From CAZRIP01 sp964600165 (lineage in GTDB: Bacteria; Elusimicrobiota; Elusimicrobia; UBA1565; UBA9628): a stretch of DNA of 7,842 nt. The notes beneath the pieces were generated by a model, which saw nothing but the letters and a program-made list of their open reading frames with translations, did not search any database and had not been told where the DNA came from. The stretch spans positions 1 to 7,842 of the forward strand of contig CAZRIP010000139.1 of assembly GCA_964600165.1 (NCBI GenBank), given 5' to 3'. The position numbers and the translations under genes are program-made. This document shows, piece after piece, positions 1 to 4,857 of the stretch (position 1 is the stretch's first letter; every line of letters starts with the position of its first letter).

Positions 1-738
1 GCGCTCAAGGCCGGCTCGTGCGAGGTCTTCACCGACGTCGAAGGCGTCTACACCGCCGACCCGCGCATCGTCTTCGAGGCCCGAAAGCTCGCGCGAATCA
101 CTTTCGAAGAGATGCTCGAGCTCGCGGGCGCCGGGGCGCAGGTCATGCAGGCGCGCTCGATGGAGGTCGCCGAGCGCTTCGGCGTGCCGATCCACGTGCG
201 CTCCGCGTTCCATCCTCAGATAGGAACCTGGATCGTCCCCAAGGAGGACAAGATGCTGGAAAGAGCCTACGTGTCGGCGCTCGCGCTCGACAAGAACGAG
301 GTGCGGCTTTCGATCGCCGACGTCCCGGACCGGCCCGGCGTGGCCGCCGAGGTCTTGGGCGCGCTCGCCGCGCAGGACATCCCCGTCGACATGATCATCC
401 AGTCCGCGCCCTCGCACCGCGGCGTCAACGGCATCTCGTTCATGACCCCAAAGGAGTTCGCGGGCAAAGCGCAGGCCGCGCTCCAAAAAGAGGCGCGCAA
501 GCTCAAGGCCCGCGTCGACCTCCACGACCAGGTCGCGAAGGTCTCGGCGGTCGGAACCGGCTTTCGCCATCATCCCGGCATCGCCGCCACGATGTTCGAG
601 ACGCTGGCCGCCAACAAGATAAACATCCACATGATCGTCGCCTCGGATCTGCGCATCTCTTGCGTCGTCGACGCCAAGCACGGCGAGGCCGCGCTCAAGG
701 CCCTGCACAAGGCCTACAAGCTCGGGCGCAAGAGTTGA
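1..738 (+). CDS. lysC: Aspartate kinase, 3' part (catalytic C-terminal part plus two ACT domains)
   Basis: Aspartokinase phosphorylates L-aspartate with ATP, the first step towards lysine, threonine, methionine and diaminopimelate in the cytoplasm. The frame is open from base 1, so the N-terminus with the KFGGTS motif lies off the left edge; 245 codons of a usual ~400 are visible. The sequence shows the family motif FTDVEGVYTADPR (visible residues 10-22), the segment MLELAGAGAQVMQARS and the IHVRSAFHPQIGTWI stretch that closes the kinase domain. Two ACT domains follow: one with VPDRPGVAAEVLGAL and VDMIIQ, the second with AKVSAVGTGFRHHPGIAATM and INIHMI. ACT domains bind the feedback amino acids. 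The second ACT domain reads IVASD where related enzymes usually read ISTSE. The gene ends in TGA overlapping the TTG start of the next gene, suggesting co-transcription and translational coupling. Identification is secure; which end product inhibits it cannot be read from the sequence. Confidence 0.96.
   Translation, partial: ALKAGSCEVFTDVEGVYTADPRIVFEARKLARITFEEMLELAGAGAQVMQARSMEVAERFGVPIHVRSAFHPQIGTWIVPKEDKMLERAYVSALALDKNEVRLSIADVPDRPGVAAEVLGALAAQDIPVDMIIQSAPSHRGVNGISFMTPKEFAGKAQAALQKEARKLKARVDLHDQVAKVSAVGTGFRHHPGIAATMFETLAANKINIHMIVASDLRISCVVDAKHGEAALKALHKAYKLGRKS
241..247 (+). promoter_or_regulatory. Strong internal ribosome-binding site inside lysC
   Basis: AAGGAGG lies 5 nt before the in-frame ATG at 253. 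It matches the 16S anti-Shine-Dalgarno core fully, and none of the ordinary gene starts in this window has an equally good site. It is the main evidence for a separate beta-subunit start. Confidence 0.65.
253..738 (+). CDS. lysC: Probable nested aspartokinase beta subunit (ACT-only, internal in-frame start)
   Basis: An in-frame ATG at 253 within lysC is preceded by AAGGAGG (241-247) with a 5-nt spacer, the best Shine-Dalgarno match in the window. Translation from it would give a 161-residue protein beginning MLERAYVSALALDKNE and containing only the two ACT domains. In Bacillus subtilis, Corynebacterium glutamicum and Thermus aspartokinases, an internal start at the equivalent place, just after the kinase domain, yields the small beta subunit of an alpha2beta2 enzyme that binds the allosteric effector. 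I infer the same here from position and signal strength. The AAGGAGG also encodes KED residues, so part of the match could be coincidence of coding sequence. Confidence 0.65.
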   Translation: MLERAYVSALALDKNEVRLSIADVPDRPGVAAEVLGALAAQDIPVDMIIQSAPSHRGVNGISFMTPKEFAGKAQAALQKEARKLKARVDLHDQVAKVSAVGTGFRHHPGIAATMFETLAANKINIHMIVASDLRISCVVDAKHGEAALKALHKAYKLGRKS

Positions 739-1439
739 AAGCCGCGCTCCTCGTCCTCGCGCTGCCCGCTCTCGGCGCGATCAGCGGGAGATGGCTCGAT
801 CTGACTCGCCCCGTCGAGCCCGGCGCGACCGTCAAGGCCAAGCCGTCGCTTTTCTTCGTCCATCCGGAGACCTTCGAGACGCGGCTCGAAGCCCCGGCCG
901 TCTTCGAAAAAAAGGGCGCGACCGTCGACCAACTCGCGCTTGACGCCCTCGCCGGCCCTGCCGTCGTGATCGACGCGATCCCCTGGTGCTCGTCGCGCCC
1001 CGACTGCCAAGTGCGCCGCGAGGACTTGCAGGATTTCGAGCGCCTGCGCGGCAAGATCCCGGAGGGCGCCGTCGTCTTCATCAAGACCGGCGACGCCAAG
1101 TATTGGGGCGACCGCGCCCGCTATCTGATGCAGGACGCCGATCCCAAGGACAAGCGCGCGCACCATCCGGGGCTTCACCCTAACGCCGCCCAGTGGCTCG
1201 CCGAGGAGCGCCGCCCCAAGCTCGTCGTCATCGACGCGCCCTCGATCGACTACGGCCCGTCGAAGCTCCTGGAGACGCACCGCGCGCTATTTGCTAAAAA
1301 TATCCCCGTGATCGAGAACGCCGGCGATCTCTCTTCAATCCCGCAGACCGGCGCCTACGCCGTCGCGCTGCCCGAGAAGGTCAAGGGAGCGGCTTTCGCC
1401 CCCGCGCGCTTGGCGGCCGTCGTCGACCCCGTGAGGTGA
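735..1439 (+). CDS. Exported cyclase-family (kynurenine formamidase-like) protein with degenerate metal site
   Basis: This 234-residue protein is chosen from a TTG at 735 that overlaps the lysC stop as TTGA. That start gives a typical short signal peptide (MKAALLVLALPALGA), whereas no ATG or GTG gives a sensible N-terminus. Cyclase-family features are clear: LDLTRPVEPGA (21-31), the ATVDQLALDALAGPAVVIDA block (62-81), VVFIKTGD (113-120), HHPGLHPNAAQWLAE (143-157), VVIDAPSIDYG (164-174) and IPVIENAGDL (190-199). Family members are metal-dependent hydrolases with a HxGTHxDxPxH motif. Here the aligned segment (46-56) is TFETRLEAPAV, so the three His and the Asp are all replaced, by Thr, Arg, Val and Glu. 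Cys85 and Cys91 could form a disulfide outside the cytoplasm. The gene sits between lysC and amt, 4 bp before the amt ATG. The fold assignment is firm; the activity is unknown and may be absent or altered. Confidence 0.85.
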   Translation: MKAALLVLALPALGAISGRWLDLTRPVEPGATVKAKPSLFFVHPETFETRLEAPAVFEKKGATVDQLALDALAGPAVVIDAIPWCSSRPDCQVRREDLQDFERLRGKIPEGAVVFIKTGDAKYWGDRARYLMQDADPKDKRAHHPGLHPNAAQWLAEERRPKLVVIDAPSIDYGPSKLLETHRALFAKNIPVIENAGDLSSIPQTGAYAVALPEKVKGAAFAPARLAAVVDPVR

Positions 1440-1440
1440 G
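1434..1440 (+). promoter_or_regulatory. Ribosome-binding site of amt, overlapping the cyclase stop
   Basis: AGGTGAG pairs with the 3' end of 16S rRNA and places AGG 7 nt before the ATG at 1444. It includes the TGA stop of the cyclase-like gene. This supports the chosen amt start and suggests that ribosomes finishing the upstream gene can reinitiate on amt. Confidence 0.7.
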
Positions 1441-1443
1441 CCC

Positions 1444-2751
1444 ATGAAGCCGATGAAGATGGAGTGGGTCGTGTCGCTCTCGCTGCTGGCTTTGACCGCG
1501 ATCGCGGGCGCGCTCGTGCCCTGGGCGGCCCCCGTCGTGACGGGCGGGCCTATAAATCCCGGGGATGTGGCGTGGATGCTGACCGCGACCGGCCTCGTGC
1601 TGCTGATGACGCCGGGCCTGTCCTTCTTTTACGGCGGCATGGTCCAGCGCAAGAACGTAATCTCGACGATGCTGCAAAGCTTCATCTCGATGGGCGTGCT
1701 TTCTATCGTCTGGGTGGTCGTCGGTTTTTCGCTCGCGTTCGGCGACTCGATCGGCGGCTTGATCGGGCGGCCGGACGTCTTCTTCTTGTTCCGGCACGTC
1801 GGCGGCGCGACCCATCCGCTTCTCGCGCCGACCATCCCGCTCGCCCTCTTCGCGATGTTCCAGCTGAAATTCGCGATCATCACGCCCGCCCTCATCACGG
1901 GCTCCTTCGCCGAGCGCGTGCGCTTCTCGAGCTACATCCTGTTCATCACGCTTTTTTCGATCTTCATCTATTGCCCCCTCGCGCATTGGACGTGGCACCC
2001 GGACGGCTTCCTTCATAAGTGGGGCGTCTTGGACTTCGCGGGCGGGACCGTCGTCCACATGTCGGCGGGCTTCGCCGCGCTCGCGGGCGCGATCTACATG
2101 GGCCGGCGCAAGGTCCATCTGGCGAGCGAGCACACCAAGCCCGCGAACATTCCCTTCGTGCTGCTCGGCACCGGCATGCTGTGGTTCGGCTGGTTCGGCT
2201 TTAACGCGGGCTCGGCCCTGGCCGCCAACGACACGGCCACGCTCGCCTTCATCAACACCAACACGGCCTCCGCGGCGGCGATGCTCGCCTGGGTCTTCTT
2301 CGACGCCGCGCGCGGCCGGCGGCCGGCGGCCCTCGGCGCCTGCGTCGGCGCCGTCGTCGGCCTCGTCGCGATCACGCCCGCGGCGGGCTACGTGCCGGTC
2401 GGCAGCGCGATTTTTATCGGCGCCCTCGCGGCCGTGATCAGCAACTTGGCCGTTCATTGGAAGACGCGCTCGACGTTGGACGACACGCTGGACGTATTCC
2501 CCTGCCACGGCGTCGGCGGCATCGTGGGGATGCTCGCCACCGGCGTCTTCGCCGACAAGGGCGGCCTCATCCACGGCGACGCGACGCTGTTCATCCGCCA
2601 CGTCGAGGCGACCTGCATCGTCGGCATGTACAGCTTCTGGGGCTCGTACTTCCTTTATATGGTCACCGACGCGCTGATCACGATCCGCGTGCGCCCCGAG
2701 CAAGAGGAAGCGGGCCTCGACCTAAGCCAACACGACGAATCGTTTGCATAG
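1444..2751 (+). CDS. amt: Ammonium transporter (Amt/MEP/Rh family)
   Basis: Integral inner-membrane channel-like protein that takes up ammonium/ammonia. At 435 residues it has the usual family length, with a hydrophobic, signal-like N-terminus (10-30) as in E. coli AmtB and about eleven membrane segments after it. Family landmarks are PGLSFFYGGMVQRKN (57-71), ITGSFAERVRF (151-161, with the likely outer gate Phe155), LDFAGGTVVHMSAG (196-209, with the conserved Asp197 and the first pore His205), WFGFNAGSA (250-258, likely second gate Phe253 and Ser257) and VFPCHGVGGIVGML (351-364, second pore His355). The twin-His pore is intact, so a functional transporter is expected. The C-terminal tail EEAGLDLSQHDESFA matches the conserved cytosolic tail that contacts the PII protein GlnK. 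No glnK gene adjoins it here, unlike many bacteria. It is the last gene of the left block; no hairpin lies between its stop and the next promoter. Confidence 0.97.
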   Translation: MKPMKMEWVVSLSLLALTAIAGALVPWAAPVVTGGPINPGDVAWMLTATGLVLLMTPGLSFFYGGMVQRKNVISTMLQSFISMGVLSIVWVVVGFSLAFGDSIGGLIGRPDVFFLFRHVGGATHPLLAPTIPLALFAMFQLKFAIITPALITGSFAERVRFSSYILFITLFSIFIYCPLAHWTWHPDGFLHKWGVLDFAGGTVVHMSAGFAALAGAIYMGRRKVHLASEHTKPANIPFVLLGTGMLWFGWFGFNAGSALAANDTATLAFINTNTASAAAMLAWVFFDAARGRRPAALGACVGAVVGLVAITPAAGYVPVGSAIFIGALAAVISNLAVHWKTRSTLDDTLDVFPCHGVGGIVGMLATGVFADKGGLIHGDATLFIRHVEATCIVGMYSFWGSYFLYMVTDALITIRVRPEQEEAGLDLSQHDESFA

Positions 2752-2784
2752 GATAGGGTCTGACTCCATTTCTTCGTCTTGGCC

Positions 2785-2813
2785 TTGACAGCCTAGCCTC
2801 GTCCTGTTATAAA
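2785..2813 (+). promoter_or_regulatory. Near-consensus sigma70 promoter upstream of proC
   Basis: A perfect -35 hexamer TTGACA (2785-2790) is separated by exactly 17 bp from TATAAA (2808-2813), which matches five of six bases of the -10 consensus. It carries the extended -10 dinucleotide TG at 2805-2806. The expected transcription start is around 2820, about 50 nt before the proC ATG. The stretch is A/T-richer than the surrounding coding DNA. This is the only strong promoter candidate I see in the window. Confidence 0.8.
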
Positions 2814-2833
2814 TAGGGCGACGACGCACACTT

Positions 2834-2865
2834 CCCGGACCGCCGAACGGGGGTTCGGGCTTTTT
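2834..2865 (+). terminator. Intrinsic terminator-like hairpin in the proC leader
   Basis: Two overlapping folds share one 3' arm. CCGAAC (2843-2848) pairs with GTTCGG (2853-2858) around a GGGG loop. Alternatively CCCGGACC (2834-2841) pairs with GGTTCGGG (2852-2859) over 8 bp with one G-U pair and a 10-nt loop. Either stem is followed by one C and then TTTTT (2861-2865) and ATTTATAT. It lies downstream of the promoter at 2785-2813 and ends just before the proC ATG at 2872. It may therefore act as an attenuator of proC, as the end of a ~45-nt RNA, or as the terminator of the amt transcript. Confidence 0.7.
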
Positions 2866-2871
2866 ATTTAT

Positions 2872-3696
2872 ATGCTCAAAAACAAACGCATCGCCGTGAT
2901 CGGAGCGGGCCACATGGGCCGCGCCTTGATCGGCGGCATGCTGCGCGCCAAGCTCGCCGAGCCCAAGCAGATCACGGCCGCCCGCCGTGACGAGGAGGCG
3001 CGCCAGGAGCTCGTCCGCCGCTTCGGCGTCCACGCGACGGGCGACAACCGCAAGGCCGTCGCCGGCGCCGACATCGTGATCCTCGCGGTCAAGCCTCAGG
3101 TCTCGCGCGCCGTGCTCGCCGAGATCGCGCCGAAGATCTCGAAAAAGCAGCTCGTGATCAGCGTCATGGCGGGCATCCCCACCTCCGCGATCTCCAAAGC
3201 GCTCAAAAAACCCTGCGCCGTCGTGCGCGCGATGCCGAACACGCCCTGCTTGGTCGACGCCGGGGCCACGGCGATCTGCGCCGGCGTCCATGCGGGGGAT
3301 TCAGATTTAGCGCTCGCCGAGCACGTCTTCTCGTCCGTCGGGCTCGTCGTGCGGCTGCCCGAGAGCGCGATGGACGCGGTCACCGGACTCTCCGGCTCCG
3401 GCCCGGTCTATCTCTTCATGGTCATCGAGGCGATGATCGACGCCGGCGTCAAAGTCGGCATCCCGCGCGCCGTCGCGGCCAAGCTCGCCGCGCAGACCGT
3501 CTTCGGCGCGGCCAAGCTCGTCATCGAGTCCGGAAAGCACCCCGCGATCCTCAAAGACGAGGTGACGACGCCGGGCGGCACGGCGATCAACGCGATCCAC
3601 GTCTTGGAGGCCAAGGGCCTGCGCTCGGTTTTGATCGACGCCATCGTCGCGGCGACCCAGCGCTCGCAAGAGCTCTCGCGCCTCTATGCCGATTAA
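2872..3696 (+). CDS. proC: Pyrroline-5-carboxylate reductase
   Basis: Reduces 1-pyrroline-5-carboxylate to L-proline with NAD(P)H, the last step of proline synthesis, in the cytoplasm. The 274-residue length is typical. The N-terminal Rossmann fold shows IAVIGAGHMGRALIGGM (7-23), then DIVILAVKPQ (67-76), VISVMAGIP (95-103) and VVRAMPNTPC (117-126). The C-terminal dimerisation/catalytic domain carries VTGLSGSGPVYLFMVIEAM (170-188), GVKVGIPR (192-199), AAQTVFGAAKL (206-216) and the signature DEVTTPGGTAINAI (229-242). The ATG start puts the GAGHMG loop at residues 11-16, as expected, and no other start fits. Upstream there is no Shine-Dalgarno sequence, only the U tract of the leader hairpin, so initiation may depend on an A/U-rich leader. 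rnd follows after 3 bp. Assignment is firm. Confidence 0.96.
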   Translation: MLKNKRIAVIGAGHMGRALIGGMLRAKLAEPKQITAARRDEEARQELVRRFGVHATGDNRKAVAGADIVILAVKPQVSRAVLAEIAPKISKKQLVISVMAGIPTSAISKALKKPCAVVRAMPNTPCLVDAGATAICAGVHAGDSDLALAEHVFSSVGLVVRLPESAMDAVTGLSGSGPVYLFMVIEAMIDAGVKVGIPRAVAAKLAAQTVFGAAKLVIESGKHPAILKDEVTTPGGTAINAIHVLEAKGLRSVLIDAIVAATQRSQELSRLYAD

Positions 3697-3699
3697 TCC

Positions 3700-4851
3700 G
3701 TGACCTTAGACCAAGTCCCCCAGCCGACCCTCATCACCGCGCGCGAGCACCTGGAAGAGGTCGTCGCCGAGATACGGGGCGCGCCGCGCATCGCGCTCGA
3801 CATCGAGTCCAACGGCTTCTACGCCTACCGCGAGCGCGTCTGCCTTATCCAGTTCTCCTCGCCCACCGCGGACTTCATCGTCGATCCTATCGCCGTGTCG
3901 GACCTCTCGAGCATGGCGCCGCTGATGATCGATCCGGCCATCGAGAAGATTTTTCACGCCGGCGAGTACGACGTGCTCTGTCTCAAGCGCGATTACGGCT
4001 GGCGCTTCGACAACCTTTTCGACACGATGATCGCCAACCGCCTGCTCGGAGCCAAGGAGCTCGGACTCGCGGCCGCGATCGAGCGCCACTTCGGGATCAA
4101 GCTCTCGAAAAAACTGCAACGCGCCGATTGGGGCAAGCGCCCGCTCTCGCCCGAGCAGATCCGCTATGCCCAGCTCGACACCCACTTCCTGATGCGCCTC
4201 GCGGACATCTTGAAAGATGAGCTGCGAGGCAAGGGCCGGCTCGAGGACGCCGCGGAGGCGTTCGTCGAGCTCTCTCGGGTCGAGCCCGTCGTCAAGACCT
4301 TCGACCCCGATGGTTATTGGCGGCTCGCGGGGCGCGAGCCGATGACGGGGCCGCAGCTCTCCGCGCTGCGCGAAGTTTACGTGTTCCGCGAGGAACAGGC
4401 GCAGTCGCGCGATCGAGCGACTTTTCGCGTCATGCCGGAAGACCTCATGGCGCGCATCGCCCGCGCGATGCCCGAGAACATGGATGAGCTCGGCCGCGTG
4501 CGCGGCATGAGCCCGTACCTCATCCAGAAATTCGGACATCAGCTGCTGCGCTGCGTCCAGCGCGGGCGCGAGGCCGAGCCGCCGTCCTCGCCGGCGCCTA
4601 AGCCCAAGCGCGAGCGCAAGGACATGCGCGAGCTCAAGCTCTTCGAGGCCCTGCGCCTGTGGCGCAAGACGCAGGCCGAGTCCGAGGGCGTCGAGCCGGT
4701 CGTCGTGATGTCCTCGCAAATCCTCCACCGGATCTCCGAGCTCGCGACGAAGAACGGCGAGGGCGACCCGCTCGAGCCGCTGTCGGCCCTCAAGCGCGGG
4801 CGCTACGGGGAGAAGATCCTCGAGATCATCCGCACGCGCAAGCTCGACTAA
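3700..4851 (+). CDS. rnd: Ribonuclease D (DEDDy 3'-5' exoribonuclease with HRDC regions)
   Basis: Cytoplasmic 3'-5' exoribonuclease that trims tRNA and other stable RNA precursors. The 383-residue protein has the three exonuclease motifs of the DEDDy class: Exo I IALDIESNGFY (Asp34, Glu36), Exo II IFHAGEYDVLCL (Asp91) and Exo III IRYAQLDTHFLM (Tyr156, Asp160). All metal-binding acids and the catalytic Tyr are present. A first HRDC domain spans about 215-288 (LSALREVYVFREEQA to QLLRCVQRG). After a Pro/Lys-rich linker (293-307), a second HRDC-like region spans about 310-380, giving the E. coli RNase D layout. The GTG at 3700 is 3 bp after the proC stop and no ATG lies nearby in frame; the ribosome-binding site is weak, so coupling with proC is likely. 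The stop is only 6 bp from that of the convergent membrane-protein gene. Confidence 0.93.
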   Translation: MTLDQVPQPTLITAREHLEEVVAEIRGAPRIALDIESNGFYAYRERVCLIQFSSPTADFIVDPIAVSDLSSMAPLMIDPAIEKIFHAGEYDVLCLKRDYGWRFDNLFDTMIANRLLGAKELGLAAAIERHFGIKLSKKLQRADWGKRPLSPEQIRYAQLDTHFLMRLADILKDELRGKGRLEDAAEAFVELSRVEPVVKTFDPDGYWRLAGREPMTGPQLSALREVYVFREEQAQSRDRATFRVMPEDLMARIARAMPENMDELGRVRGMSPYLIQKFGHQLLRCVQRGREAEPPSSPAPKPKRERKDMRELKLFEALRLWRKTQAESEGVEPVVVMSSQILHRISELATKNGEGDPLEPLSALKRGRYGEKILEIIRTRKLD

Positions 4852-4857
4852 GCTCGG

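Noticed and set aside
18..734. 5' extension of the cyclase frame across lysC
   Set aside because: The extension translates to Arg-rich low-complexity sequence over the real lysC coding region; the TTG at 735 gives a proper signal peptide.
112..738. ATG at 112 as the aspartokinase start or the beta-subunit start
   Set aside because: Homology is continuous upstream to base 1, so it is not the gene start. It lies inside the kinase domain with a weak ribosome-binding site, unlike the ATG at 253.
1381..2703. 440-codon open frame antisense to amt
   Set aside because: It is a shadow of GC-rich amt codons: its product is low-complexity, rich in Arg/Asp/Glu/His/Gly, with no recognisable motif, while amt on the plus strand has every family signature.
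2828..2848. Proline-codon leader peptide controlling proC by classic attenuation
   Set aside because: One frame reads CCC, then CCG CCG just before the hairpin, but it has no ATG, GTG or TTG start between the predicted transcription start and these codons.
2860..2872. Leaderless proC transcript from a -10-like element in the TTTTTATTTATA tract
   Set aside because: The A/T-rich tract abuts the ATG, leaving too little distance for a -10 element, and it is better explained as the terminator U tract.
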